Shown in pieces: positions 12,132 to 25,137 of a stretch of 64,000 nt of DNA. The notes under the pieces were generated by a model that was not told the origin of the DNA, ran no database searches, and saw nothing but the letters and a program-made list of their open reading frames with translations. Source of the DNA: Homalodisca vitripennis. Lineage: Eukaryota; Arthropoda; Insecta; Hemiptera; Cicadellidae. The first letter of the stretch is position 1; each line of letters begins with the position of its first letter. The stretch is taken from NCBI RefSeq assembly GCF_021130785.1, contig NC_060210.1, forward strand, positions 180,842,501 through 180,906,500, written 5' to 3'. Made by a program: the position numbers and the translations under genes.

Positions 12132-14112
12132 GTGAGTGAGGCCAGAACTGAACTTTAGACATTCTCTAGTGCAATCAGAACTAGATCATAAATGGCCTTG
12201 AAGAAAGGATGATTTTTCAACTCTTTTGATTGTTTGTATATTATTTCAAAACGGCTGGAAAATTATGAATGACCTATTGTATTGTTTTATTTATGATGAC
12301 GCTTTCAGTGGCACTATATAATCTTAACACGCAGGGAGGAGAGGGGGCAGGGTAATCTTAACAGCTGTGAGGAATGATAGGGAAAATTTCATCTAGTCGG
12401 TGTCCATTGTTTCTTAAAAGTACGTAATCTTACAAAATATACATTAATTTAGAACAGTCGCCTTTACTGTGCAAACACCTACGAAACAACTACAATATTG
12501 TCATAACATATGACAGTTTCTCTAAAGTTTTAAATTTACACAATCATATACGAGTAGAATCGCTCTTCTGTTCGATTTATAGAGAACTATTTTTTACTTC
12601 ACACGCAATTTTATACTGAAAAACGTGGACATTGCAGGCATATTTCTTATAAATGACATTCTAAATAATATTGAATTAGGTGATAATCACTGAAAAATAT
12701 TCCAATCTTCTGATCCATTTTGGATTTAAATTTAAACAGCAGTGTTTTGGGGCCCTCAAGTCGGAGAGTGAAACAGTTTTTATAGGTAGCGAGAAATAAC
12801 TCCAACGTCTTTCCAATATTTCATCATAAACGATTTCAGTAACAAACTAGCATTGGCGAGCGTGTAGGAATCATAAAATCGAAGTTCTTTGCTTTTCAGT
12901 TAACACTGTTATGGTGAAATGAGTAATGGAACACTATGTCATTTTGAAATGAAAGTTGATTTTGCGTTGATGCCAGATCAATAATATTTACACGTACGCA
13001 AATCTGAGAAGCTTATGTCGGTCATAAAGTGTAACTATGGCTATTGTAGTTTATTTCCCTCTAAGGTATTTCTGAAGATATTTTCTAAAATTGTTTCTTC
13101 AGGCAAAAAAGTAATTAAGATGTATTTATAACCGCCTTAAAATTCAGATAGTAACTTAGTCTTTGATATATGCGATACACTAAATTAATTTATAGTGATG
13201 AACGATTAATTAAATTTAAGTTAAAATATATTTTTATTAGAACTTCCTATTTCATTATCTGGATAACCTCTGTGTACGAGTACATCAATGACTACGTTGA
13301 ATGTTAAAATAATAAGTAGTGTTATTTTACTCTTACGCTTACTCTATGCTTTCAATAGAATAAACTTATATAAATTTAAAATGCACTGAAAATAATTAAA
13401 CGTTTGATTGTGTTTACATTCTAATGTTTACACAAAACACAGTTGATTAGAAAATAACATTTACTAACTGGTGATTAAGCCAAAAAGGACATTTTCAAGA
13501 CCAGTAGGGCTTATACTGGAGGGATTTTCGAAACATGAATTGACCTAAATATTTTAACCAGAGACCCTAAGTGATTGTAAAATGTCAATACAATCAGTCT
13601 AGTAATTTTAATTTGATTGAGTAATACACTCTATATAAAATTTTTATATAATAGTTAATAACTAGTCTGTGTTTTATAGTTTTCTTAATACAAGACTTTC
13701 AAATGTCTCAAAAGTATCTAGAAGTACCACAAAATCTTGGAGTTTTTATGATGTGACACGTTGATCTTATTTTTATAAAAAATAAGAATATATGAAGACT
13801 AATTAATTGGCAAAAAACAAATTAAACATTTATGTACATGTAGGTGTTATAGTTTCGTATAAATTCAGAAAAAAACTCAGGGAAACATAAAAATTGTCAC
13901 TCTACGTGTACAATAATGAATAGTTTATTGATACTGAAGAGGAAGCTTTCGAATTGCCGACACTGATGGATGGTACCACACGTACAGCCGTAGGATATAC
14001 TGAGTATTTAAATGTGACAACTGACAACAGAAATTTCAATGTTTCCTGTCTGTCTTCAATATGTATATTGCACAATCGTACGTAAAAATGTTTTAGTTGA
14101 AAAATGTGTGTT

Positions 14113-14114
<2 letters not shown>

Positions 14115-14170
<56 letters not shown>
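14115..14170. repeat. (AT)n microsatellite in copy B
   Basis: A TA dinucleotide run at the site homologous to 1830-1955. Confidence 0.9.
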
Positions 14171-14172
<2 letters not shown>

Positions 14173-14197
14173 ATACATAATATCATATACATACATA

Positions 14198-14665
14198 CAG
14201 GGTGTACATAAAGTCCTGCACAGGTATAATATTTTCTGAACGATAACAGATCAATCAACAAGATTTGGTACATCAATACTACACCTAAAAATCTACTTTT
14301 TGAAGGAACTGTTAGTTTTCTGTAATATCAAGGGGACGTCCCGCAAGGAGTCAGAAGGAAATCTTAAATATGAGCATAGGTCAATATGGACATCATTTTA
14401 AAGGGCTTATCTAGCAGAGTTTAATGCCGCAAACCGCACTCAAAAAGATTGATCCAGTACAAAATGGCGGCTGTTCTATGCTCCTATGCTCCTATTTAAG
14501 ATTTCCTTCTGACTCCTTGCGGGACGTCCCCATGATATGACAGAAAACTGATAGTTCCTTCAAAAAGTAGATTTTTAGGTGTAGTGATGATGTACCAAAT
14601 CTTGTTGATTTATCTGTTATCGTTCAGAAAATATTATTCCTGTGCAGGACTTTATGTACACCCTG
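14198..14665. mobile_element. Foldback MITE of Tc1/mariner type, 468 bp
   Basis: The element begins CAGGGTGTACATAAAGTCCT and ends with its reverse complement. It is flanked by TA (14196-14197 and 14666-14667). The two arms are inverted repeats of about 180 bp, leaving a loop of roughly 110 bp, so almost the whole element can fold on itself. There is no coding capacity. It is absent from copy A. The CAGGGTG terminus is shared with the mariner-like element at 16118, which suggests mobilisation by a related transposase. Confidence 0.9.
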
Positions 14666-16117
14666 TATAAATATTACATATATATGATATTATAAAATAT
14701 TATATCCAAATATCATCTTATACAAATATTATTTAATTATAATTTTGCTACATAACAACAAATTAAAGTCATTATTTTTACTTGAATAACTCACATAAAT
14801 ATTGCGTAATAAGAAATTCGGAACATTTTGACATGCAAAGAGCATGTTTACTTGTTAGACAGCTGAACAGGAGACTACATTTCAATCTTCAAAAAAGTTG
14901 TTCTATTTTTTATAGTTAATTATATTGGAATAATACAAAAGGTTTGTGTCGTTTTGTATTAATAAATCAAAGAATTATCCTAATTCTATATTATATATCT
15001 GTTGTATATATAGTAATCACGAGGTTTTTTAAATCACCGTTTAATTAAACTGCAACTATCAAAATTGCTTTAAATACTTTTCGAAAAATCACCATGAAGT
15101 GTCATGATTTTAAATTATATTACAAGAAATATGTAATTATCCCAAATTTTAGATCATAAAAAACATCATTATCTCAATATTACTTATAAGCTTTCTAATA
15201 GTTCACATATAATATTTAGTCGTTTTCTCCTACGAGTCTTGTTGATTATAAAATTTCTTGCTGTATACATTTATAACTCCACAAGAAAACATTAACCAAG
15301 TTTCCCTGCCTTGAGAGAATAGAAAAGCGTTTTGCTTGAGCCAATATAAGAGACAACAATAAGAGACAAGTTCAGGCTATTTTAATACGAAACTGACAAC
15401 ACAACCGGTTTTTGTTAAATGCTGGAAGTCAAGGCTGACTTGCTTTTAACTGATAATAAACAATTTCTTGAATCATTAAATTAATATAATATGTTGTAAC
15501 ACACCTACAAAACACTGTTGAACCTCCGTTTACAAAACCTTTGATAGCATTGAGAAGTTGTCATTAGCTCATTTGCTGGTCGCTTAAAAAACAAATCTAG
15601 CAGTTTTGAACTGTCCCTTTGCCCGTGAGATCTACATGTATTTTAATATACTATTTATCTACATAAAACACATGACAGTAAGACCAAACAAGCACAACGT
15701 TATTTCTTTTAGATAGATATCAGAATGTAATTTTATATTTTATTCGTGAACTCCTTTAGCTAACCTTTTTAGATTTTTTAAGATTATCTCACAGATATTT
15801 GTACGAAAATATGTTTTTCTACAAAATACAGAGAATTGTAATTTAACTAAACTAATTAGAAACTTTATATTATTCGATCTTATAAATAATTTATTGCATT
15901 AATTTAAGATTTTATATTATATTATTATATTTGCCAATCATTTGTCTATGACTTTTTTCTAGTTGGGTTTACAATGACAATAAACTAACAGATGTTGAAT
16001 CCAACTCAATTTTCGCCAAACTTACTATTCGCTTAAACATATCAAAAATGTACTTTTACTAATGTGTGAAAGATTTTCATATGGGTTGACTTTGCGTACA
16101 AAATTAACTATGATATA

Positions 16118-18660
16118 CAGGGTGATTCATGAAGTTCTCCCCCCACTTCTACAGCACATTGTACTACTAGTAAAAATAATGAAAAAAATGTTATATAAAC
16201 ATAGGTCCGAAAACGCTTCGTTAGCGAGTTACAGCTAGCGAAAGATTTCGCCTGAATTCCTGGGTAAAGAGTAAAATAAAGCCATACTGAACTTTTGGAA
16301 AGGTTAATTAAGTAAGAAATATCGTGGATTCTTATGTATTTTTACCTGATTAAAGCTAATAAAATAGGTTTCAGAACTGTACCTGTAGTAGTTTTTGAGG
16401 GATTCAGGGTTAAATGCAAAAAATTGGGGCACGAAACAATGTTTTTTTAAGTTTGATGTACAATAACTTTGTTAAATTGGTATTAAATACATAAAATCAA
16501 CAACATTAATTGTAGAGAATTTAATTCTGAGAGAAAATTGATATAATCAAAGTCTAAAATAAAACAGAAATAAGTACCAAAAAATCGATTTTATTCAGTA
16601 TAATACATTACTAGTTTTTAAGCAAAAATTAATCAGATTGGGCCAACCGAACGCACCTTTTTATAATAGATGTTCGAAAATGAGGCCATCATTATCAATA
16701 CATTTTGCAGCACGTTAGTGTGTTGCTTTTGTTGCGTTTCTTAATTTTTCAAGGTCTTCCCTGTATCTGCACGGCCGAATCCATAATACGGGCATTTTAA
16801 TTCATCACGAGAATTCACTTTTGTCTTGTATAACAATGTCTTTCATCCATCCCCAGATGCAATAATCCAATGGAGATAGACCTGGTGATCTTGGTGGCCA
16901 AGGGTGAGGCCCTCCACGACCAATCCAGTGTCCAGGAAATTGATGATGATTTAAGTAAGCAGAAACGGCAACGTGAAAAAGTGGGGAGGTGCTCCGTCAT
17001 GCTGGAAGTACAAATTTTGTCTGAGATGTAAAGGAACATTCTCTAACAGCTGCGGGAACTCTTCTTGAAGGAAATGCAAATAGAACTCAGCATTTAGGCG
17101 TCCAGGTAATATGAAAGGTTCAATCAGCCGATTGTGCAAAAGGCCACACCAGGACATTGACGCTAAATCGATGTTGAAAGTTCTGCTCCACTACCTCATG
17201 TGGATTTTCTTCTGCCCATGAGTGTTCATTGTGCAAGTTATTGACACCAACCCGAGTGAAATTGTGCCTCATCCGTAAACAAAATACGCTTGTAGAGTTG
17301 ATTATTAATATTCAAAAAGTTGCAAAACTCCAAGCGAAGCCCGACCATCCCCTAGCTGTAGATGTTGAACCTTTTGTTTATGAAACGGATAAAATTTGTT
17401 TCGATTAAGTGACCTCCACACCGTTGACTGCGAAACTCCTATCCGCCCTAGAAATACGTCGTGTACTTACACCTGGACTGCGATGAACAGCATTTAATAA
17501 CAATATCATCATCAAGTTGGACAGCTCGTTCATAATTGGTTCTAGTACTTGGTAGTGATCCTGTTTCCCGAAGAGTACGAAAAGTTCCTGAAATTGTTTT
17601 GGTATCTGGAATCCTCCTATTAGGGTAATGTAGTTCATATTCTTCTACAGCAGCTCCTAACATTACCATTACAGTAACCCAAAATAAAAACCATATCAAC
17701 GTATTCCTCTGATGTAAAAATAAGTAAGGCATTTTTTCGCTAAAAAAAACAATCGAATTATAACTCACAGAAAAATTGCATTTAATAACACGATTCACAG
17801 AACCTGATCTCCTGCTGTAGCTTGCAAAACACCACTAATACACAGTTCTAACGTAACAGTACAGAATACCATTGTTGATCAGCTGTTATTCGTGCGTTAC
17901 CAACTTAGAAATTAATAAAACAAAAAAACTGCATTTCGATGATTAGTAAACAATAATGGGAAAATGTTTGCTTCATTTATTTTCGAACATTTGATGTAAA
18001 TTTTTATTAAAAAGAAAAATACAACGTAATAAAACATGATACTTTTATTTACAAACAAATTTATTTAACAGTTAATCTGTTTTCTCAATTTATCTCATCA
18101 TTAAGGAACAAACATTTTGTTTTTGTTTTATTTTAACTAAATACCATACGGTATTTCTTTACAGCTAGTAATGTATTATACTGAATAAAATCAACGTGTT
18201 GGTACTTATTTCTGTTTTATTTTAGACTTTGATTATATCAATTTTCTCAGAATTAAATTCTCTACAATTAATGTTTGTTGATTTTATGTATTTATTACCA
18301 ATTTAACAAAGTTATTGTACATCAAACTTAAAAAAAAAACATTGTTTCGTGCCCCAATTTTTTGCATTAACCCTGAATCCCTCAAAAACTACTACAAGTA
18401 CAGTTCTGAAACCAATTTTATTTAGTTTTATCAGGTAAAAATACATAAGAATCCACGATATTTTCTTACTTAATTAACCTTTCCAAAAGTTCAGTATGGC
18501 TTTATTTTACTCTTTACCAGGAATTCAGGCGAAATCTTTCGCTAGCTGTAACTCGCTAACGAAGCGTTTTCGGACCTATGTTTATATAACATTTTTTTCA
18601 TTATTTTTACTAGTACAATGTGCTGTTAGAAGTGGGGGGAGAACTTCATGAATCACCCTG
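16118..18660 (-). mobile_element. Mariner-like element with about 500-bp terminal inverted repeats
   Basis: The termini are CAGGGTGATTCATGAAGTTC and its reverse complement, flanked by TA (16116-16117 and 18661-18662). Removing the element and one TA restores the copy A sequence near 3450 exactly (TGATATATACAG). The inverted repeats extend about 500 bp on each side (to roughly 16620 and from roughly 18165), unusually long for mariner relatives. The arms differ by scattered substitutions and small indels, so the insertion is not recent. A broken transposase gene lies between them on the minus strand. Confidence 0.93.
16661..17732 (-). pseudogene. Degenerate DDE transposase of the mariner-like element
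   Basis: Homology spans about 357 codons from an ATG at 17732 to a TAA at 16661-16663, normal for this insect family. The N-terminal part (17448-17732) reads as a helix-turn-helix region with Y-P-N-R-R and R-E-T-G-S motifs, resembling the DUF4817-type domain of related transposases. The catalytic half (16815-17157) has W-C-G-L, L-P-G-R-L and F-Q-H-D-G-A-P-P-H, carrying the second acidic residue. After a frameshift it continues W-I-G-R-G-G-P, W-P-P-R-S-P and P-L-D-Y, with the third acidic residue. The tail reads I-F-E-H-L-L before the stop. Frameshifts after PPHF and in the middle make it non-functional. Confidence 0.88.
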
Positions 18661-19025
18661 TATACAGAAGTAAGATTTTTTATTTAAAACATTGTAAATA
18701 AACGTTTGTTTAGGAAATTCCGGCATTTCAAGATAATAACGCCAATTAACCTGAAGGAGGGTATATGCTTACGCTAGATTAAAAACTTGTCTGTTCACTA
18801 TTTTATGAACCTGTGCATATTTTCGCAAACCATCTACTCCTCATAACCTGTGCGATTTAAAGAATGATGTAACCCATTTCCATTTTTACTTTACCTAAAC
18901 TGGGATCATCCATTGTATCGGTATAGTTACTGAAACTGGTATAATATGGGAAACGTGACAAGGATCAGGTAAAATGTTGGGAATATAAATACTCATCAAT
19001 CTGGGAACTTTCCCTATCCATGAAA

Positions 19026-19219
19026 CTGCATGTTGTGGTCACGTGACACACAACACTAAGTGCAACCTGTCACGCTCCATAAAACTGCTGAGGAACAGGC
19101 TTAGACCTGCTCATAAACTGCATGTTGTGGTCACGTGACACACAACACTAAGTGCAACCTGTCACGCTCCATAAAACTGCTGAGGAACAGGCTTAGACCT
19201 GCTCATAAACTGCATGTTG
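19026..19219. repeat. 92-bp tandem array, 2 units (copy B)
   Basis: Two full units plus a partial one. Both carry GTCACGTGAC. The flanking sequence is the same as for the 10-unit array in copy A. Confidence 0.93.
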
Positions 19220-21828
19220 CTGCCGTGAAGCGTATTGTGCACAGACTGTGAGCTATCAACCCAGATGTCATAAAATGTCTGGGGGAGTAAAGTTCAGCGC
19301 AGTGCTTTATTTACTTCTTCAAAGGGAGAACATTTTGTGCAGTTTAAAGCAAATTTTATTGAGTATGATTTTCTTTTATTAATTATCGTCGTAATCCTTA
19401 AATCTATAAGTTTTTATATCTGACGAATAAAAACATTAGATTTAAGTCACTTTCAAAAATACAAATTAAATACATAAGGAGTTTGTTTCTTTGTATTAAA
19501 TGTATATAGTGTTAGTCTTTTAATGTTATTAATTTTCTGTAGTAGTTTTCTTCCTATATCGTCATCATGTCCTGTTTATTTCTTACATAATATGATATAA
19601 ACATATATATATTCCAAGACTTTAAGACCATAAAAATTCTCTCTGCCCATTTCAATTACTATTTATTCCTCCAAAAATAATCGCAAAGAATATTCAATCA
19701 CATCTGGAATATTGTCCATTCCAATCTCCGATAGTTGCACCGATCTAGACCAGTGATAAAGGTTCATTTCATACTTGAGAATTTTATTCCATAAACCACC
19801 TATCAAATTTTCTCCAGCTAGCGAATCCTAAATTATCACTCAAATGCCATAAATATAAAAGCTATCACCAGTTCAATTGAGACGCTTAAGGAGTGGAAAG
19901 GTCCTGTAATATTAGGTAGTGAAGAATATTGTATAAAACTCTCTAACTTAATTCTGATTGCCCCATAAACCCCATTGAAGGAGCCTTAATGGTATCATTT
20001 ATCACCACTCTTCTCACAAGACCATCGTTTGACCAGACGTAGTGACAGTATTCTGCAGTAGAGTAAGCTAGAAGCAGACCTGCTATTAAGAAGGATTTTG
20101 TGTTCACTCACCACTAACTTGCCTGATTCTTCCGGTAGATTGGTCTTGTAGTTGAAGAAGTTATATAAAGTGACTCCCGAGTGCTGTGGACACTCGTTGT
20201 GTTAAAATTATATAACTTAAAACAAGTTTTAAATTTATAATTGACCGATTTGTTGAGATGAAAAAATACTACATTTTTTTCGAGAGTGTTGAATTTTCTA
20301 AGGTTAAAATTAAGGATCCAACACACGAGAATAGATTTAATTGTATATGTGGATATTTGTTGTATTTTAAGCAATAGTAATATCATCGGCACATATATAA
20401 ACTGCTTATACTGTCTTGTAGCAATTTCATCAGAGTAAAAATTAAAATTAATAGGAGCGATAGTCAAACATTGGGAGACGCTACCATGAGTCAGTCGATT
20501 ACCACGCTTACTATATTACTAATCAGTCCCTTGAGATATCTTGCAAGCCGAAAAGAAGGCAGGGAATTAGGCTGTAATCTGTTGAAAAAACAATGATAAT
20601 TTATTTTTGTACCTCGCTTACAATAAAAGGATTTTGCTTACGTAAGACTGAATAAATACTTTACTTAATAGACGTTTCGATTTAATATATTTTGGTTGGG
20701 CTGAAACTGGTTCTCCACATCATGAATAATGAGTAACCTTGTGTCATGAAATGAGGTTCAGAAATTTACATAATAAGATAATAACTGCATAAATTATTTT
20801 ACAAGGAACAAAATCTAAAACAAAAATGTATTAATTATATCATATACATATAAAACAAGTATATCTTAAGCAATAATCACCTATGTTGTGAAACAAAAAC
20901 TAAGAGTCGTGAAATAGAAAGTTTTATATATACGACGGTACTTGTTGTTTGCCTTGCTGTTTTATTGCGAGTAGTAATAACCCATCATTCAAGGATCTAC
21001 GTGTTCTGTTCGGAGTTACCTCTCTCCTACAAAACAGAGAAGAGACACTAGTAGTTTAGTCTGTTAGTGATTTGTGTTTGTGTCTCAAAGCATTAACACT
21101 AAATATATCCTAGAATTACACATTGTTACCAAAATTATTACGAACTACTATATGTTTTCACAGAACCCCAAGTTATATTGTAAAGTCGTGTAGTGATAGT
21201 ATATAAATCATTGATCATTGCTTTAACTAGAGATTATTTAAATTATATATTTTTTACTACCAAGCTGTTTTTGCACTGCTTCTAGGATATGCACGATTTT
21301 TATTTATTATTTTTAATTAATAAGGTCTTATTGGAGAGTGTTGAAAGATATAGTGGAAATGATTTCAGTATATCATCGTGTCCTAAACCAGAGTCTGCTT
21401 TTTGCTTTCATACGTTTTTCATGTAAAAATTTAAATTCCAGAACTCACAATTGCTTTCAATTATCATTCTTTTTATCCTTGATAGTTCCCATGTATTTGT
21501 AAGATCTATCATCTCGCTGTATTTCGTTTGGGCAGATCTCTCTTACACAGCTGCAGTTTTTGCGGTTTTTGGAGTTAATAAATCGTACTTTTTTGGAAGG
21601 TTCTTCTCCAGTTATAAGAGTTGGACATTCAACCAGTAGTCTTCTGCAGCTCATCAAAGTCTTTTCTTCCAGAAGTGTTTAGAGAAACAGAGGCTTAGTC
21701 ACCTTCTACTCGCTTCCCCATTTTCCTCCTTTCACAGGCAGACGATCTCTCTCCTCCTGGAATACGTGAGGCGGCCTTGAGCTGTAACTCCAGAGAGGGA
21801 CTCCCCGCTCGCCTCTGGTAGAACTCAC

Positions 21829-22061
21829 CTGGGATAGTTTTTTAATCTGCTTCATGAATGTTTTTTAAGAAAACTGAGAAAACCCCCCATGGGGTTTGTG
21901 GGATTGCCCGCCAAATTCCGTGTCTTGAGTAAGATGACCTGTCGACCGTCCTCGAGTAGTGGACCCATCTTCGGCTCCAGCCCCGTAGTGTGCGAGCCCC
22001 ATGTGTGTAATGTGGATTCTACACTGGAGCACCGAGACTGAAGGTTGTACAGAGATAGCAT
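21829..22061 (-). other. GC-rich segment with broken candidate exon, copy B
   Basis: This is the counterpart of 8236-8469. The ATG (22061) and the donor CCCAG|GTGAGT (at 21829) are kept. A 1-bp deletion in an A-rich run puts a stop at 21852-21854, before the donor. The difference makes a conserved protein unlikely in at least this copy. Confidence 0.3.
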
Positions 22062-22574
22062 TGTTCAAATAATCATAACTAACTACTATGCTGTGGAAAA
22101 TTGTTCATTTATGTCAGGGTCTCAGAGGATTAGGTGTAAAACTTTATCAGAATATTCATTACGTTCATTACGCTATTTTTATAGTAAACCTCTTTAAGCT
22201 TAATTGGATAACAATTATGTGGTTCTGGCACTTATAACTCATATTAGAAACATTTCAGTCAGCGCTTGCAAGGGTAAATTACATGCAAATTAAGATCAAC
22301 TCACGGTCTGCTGACTCTCCCCGTATTTAAGGAGGTTTTTAGTATCATACTTTTACTACATTTATTATTTATTTCTGTTCGCTTCCCTCGGTTATAGCAC
22401 AGTTTCACATCACCGTTTTTGCTTTTAGAATCAAATTTATGTTATAATTACACTCATATAATTTTAAGTAAGTTGGATGATTTTATTGTGCTTTAATTTG
22501 TGGAGTAAGCAAAAGTAATTAAATTGGCAGGTCACGCAGGCACACTCCACTACAAATTACTCCTCTTATTTATA

Positions 22575-22805
22575 TTACGGCTTTTCATATAATGGAATAG
22601 GCTGCTGAGGTTGGGTCTTTCTTCCGATGATGAAATTGATTCTAAGGAGTATTATTTCGTGTTGCATGCAACGATCGCAAATTGTGTTGTTCTTGTTATA
22701 GACGGTGCAGAATCCATCCAGGAGCAGTGAGATGGTCATATTACAGACATTGGGATTTATAAAATGAACATGGCTTTCAAACGATTCTAGGGAATGTTTA
22801 GGCAT
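22575..22805 (-). CDS. Possible terminal exon of an unrecognised gene
   Basis: A minus-strand frame from ATG 22805 to TAA 22575 encodes 76 residues with four cysteines (N-V-C-N-M-T, G-F-C-T-V, I-C-D-R-C). Its GC content is clearly above that of its flanks, which is how real exons stand out in this window. It stays open a few codons upstream of the ATG, to a possible acceptor (TTGAACAG). The stop codon lies at the breakpoint where copy B homology ends, so the duplication junction may sit at the 3' end of this exon. No family is recognised and no partner exon was found; a chance frame is quite possible. Confidence 0.25.
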   Translation of the reverse strand: MPKHSLESFESHVHFINPNVCNMTISLLLDGFCTVYNKNNTICDRCMQHEIILLRINFIIGRKTQPQQPIPLYEKP

Positions 22806-25052
22806 TCGAGTTACTGTTCAAGTAATCTTTTGAAAAGCTATTTAATCAGTTGTGATGATCATAGTCAGATTAAGACGCTGGCAAATGGGTTTCTTGCACT
22901 TCCTACGACTCAGCATAACCTTAACAGAGAAATTGTAATTTCCTTGTTTATTTAAAATAGCCCTCCAGCTTTAGTTTATTAAAAAAAACACGTTTTAGTA
23001 AAATAAAATAGAGATTAAACAGTAAAAATTAAAATTTATTCTAAGAAAAATTAATTTGTTTGAAGCCTACATCTAAAGCCTATAGTAAAAATAAATAATA
23101 ATATACTTGTATGGAAGTACTCAATACTTCCATTAATTAAATCGCTGGTAATGCAGCTTAAATATACTATTTATGATCCATACTTTCATAGAGGGTACAA
23201 TCAGTTCCTCATACACTATACGCCATCAAGTTGCTAATATTTAAACCAGTTTTCACTAGAACTAACTTTATGGTATAGAACTAACTCCTGATATTAAATT
23301 GTCTCGTCCCTTATTGTTATAATGTTACATACAATAACAATAAACTACATAACAATTGCTCGTACAATTTTGTAAATACTTCAATAAATAAAAAGAGAAT
23401 ATATAGCTTAGGAATTAACTACTACTTACACGTACTATTGTATCAGCTTCAAACTAATTACTTTCGTTTAGAATAAAATTTCTATTTCATTCCAATGTTC
23501 ATATTTTAAGGTATATTTTTTGCCACTGACATTTTGTAGTTCTTTAAGTTTGGATTATCTTTATTTCATATTTTTTCGATAATTTAACTATTACTATACT
23601 TTTTTTATTCCTACTATTCATTTTACTATTTTGAATATATGATTATATATTAAAAATAAGACATTTTATAGAGTTCATAAAATCCTCAAGCATATTTTCT
23701 GTAGGAAAGGAATAGTATTTAAATGGTTTAATATGCCGTTACCTACATTTTCAATACAAAAGGTGATTTGTACAAAGGCAACGTCTGCCTTATTGCAGTC
23801 CGTGTAGTATAATTAGTTGAGCGTTAGTGAAGCCACCACTCGAAGGGTTGAAAACGATTCATTTCAGTGTCTGCTCATACGATAACTCGAAAATGAATTG
23901 ACCTATATACTTCATAAAATTTTTATGAAGCCACATTTCTACATAGACCACACTGAGTTCTATGATAGAGTATGTCACTCCTTGGGATTTGGCTGATCCT
24001 TAGCGAACATCTTTATGTTGGTCTCATAGGTAATTACGATGGCCATATGAAAACAGCAGAAAAAAAACATTTTTTAAATTACAATCACTAGTTTTTAACA
24101 TTTGACACATTAACTAACACCTGTAACCTAAAACACCCTTAAAATGTTTGATTTACACGGTATATTGAGTATACTTCTATTTGTACACAGATAATAAAAA
24201 CTTTGTAAGAAAAAAATACAAAAAAAATGCTTCAACCAAACACTTAACCTAAAACCAATTTGTGTTTTCAGGCTTCCAATTAAGCTTATTTGTCCTGGGA
24301 TTGGATTTAAAACTAATGAATGGAGCTCCACGTCATTCACTGAAACATTATCGACGTCACATGCGAGACAAACACATAAACTGAGAATTGAATCGTTGAC
24401 AAACTTACACACGCAATGGAGTTACTGGCTGCAACTAACCACTTGCCTACGATCTCTAGTGTTATATCAGCATACTGAAACGAAATGGCACACCAGGCTT
24501 GCCAACGTACTTAGCTGAAATAATTATAAGATCAATTTTATAAAACTTGTTTGTTCTTTATTAGGGCGTAAAAAATTTGGATATTATTCCATGAAGCTAA
24601 ACACATCCAAAGGTCTGTATCTTTTCATTTAACGTATGTCCATCTATGTATTATTGAACTTGTATTTTTTTTCTTTTTCAGACGCCAGTAAAGATCTCCA
24701 GACAAATCTCAAATTTGGTACCATACATCTACAATCTTGCAGTCTTTCATTAGGATAACAATTTATATTATATTATCATAATCACGTCTTAATAAGGCGG
24801 ATAGCTGTTAATATAGTAGTGTAAAATAGAATAATAAATCGTAGATTTAAATGAATAATAAAAGTTATTTTTAAACATTTTGACACCTAAAAAATAAAAA
24901 TTGGCTAATCAATAATTTAGATATAAACGCTTGTAATGCACGGTTAATGATGCCGTGAACATTTAAACAATGAAAATGCAGTTTTGGCGTGCTTTTAATA
25001 TTTAAATGCTTTCACTGACGATAGTGTACATTAATATATAAGTAATTAATAT
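22806..25052. other. AT-rich intergenic or intronic DNA
   Basis: Apart from a dispersed repeat relic at about 23810-24045, I see no supportable gene. A 94-codon minus-strand frame at 24128-24412 has no family resemblance and was not accepted. Confidence 0.5.
23810..24045 (+). repeat. Diverged copy of the GCGTTAGTGAAGCC dispersed repeat
   Basis: It reads GCGTTAGTGAAGCC ... CTCGAAGGG ... ATAACTCGAAAATGA ... CACTGAGTTCTATGATAGAG ... TTAGCGAACATC. The same order of motifs occurs near 45.7 kb, 46.0 kb and 56.8 kb, where the TCTGTCTGTC tract is better kept. Confidence 0.6.
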
Positions 25053-25082
25053 TGTGTGTGCGTGCGTGTGCGTGTGCGCGTG

Positions 25083-25123
<41 letters not shown>
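25053..25123. repeat. (TG)n microsatellite
   Basis: A TG/CG dinucleotide run of about 70 bp, beginning with interrupted CG steps and ending as a pure TG run. Confidence 0.92.
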
Positions 25124-25126
<3 letters not shown>

Positions 25127-25137
25127 GATTTTATGTT

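Larger units (their letters stand above)
12278..22576. repeat. Large segmental duplication, copy B
   Basis: Direct-orientation counterpart of 1-8995. It is longer mainly because of the MITE at 14198 and the mariner-like element at 16118. It lacks the PIF/Harbinger insertion, most 92-bp units, and short stretches present in A (for example about 30 bp near A 2360-2395). Homology ends at TATTTATATT, where copy A enters the 98-bp satellite and copy B enters unrelated sequence. Confidence 0.92.

Noticed and set aside
24128..24412. 94-codon minus-strand gene
   Set aside because: No family resemblance and no clear splice sites; consistent with a chance frame.
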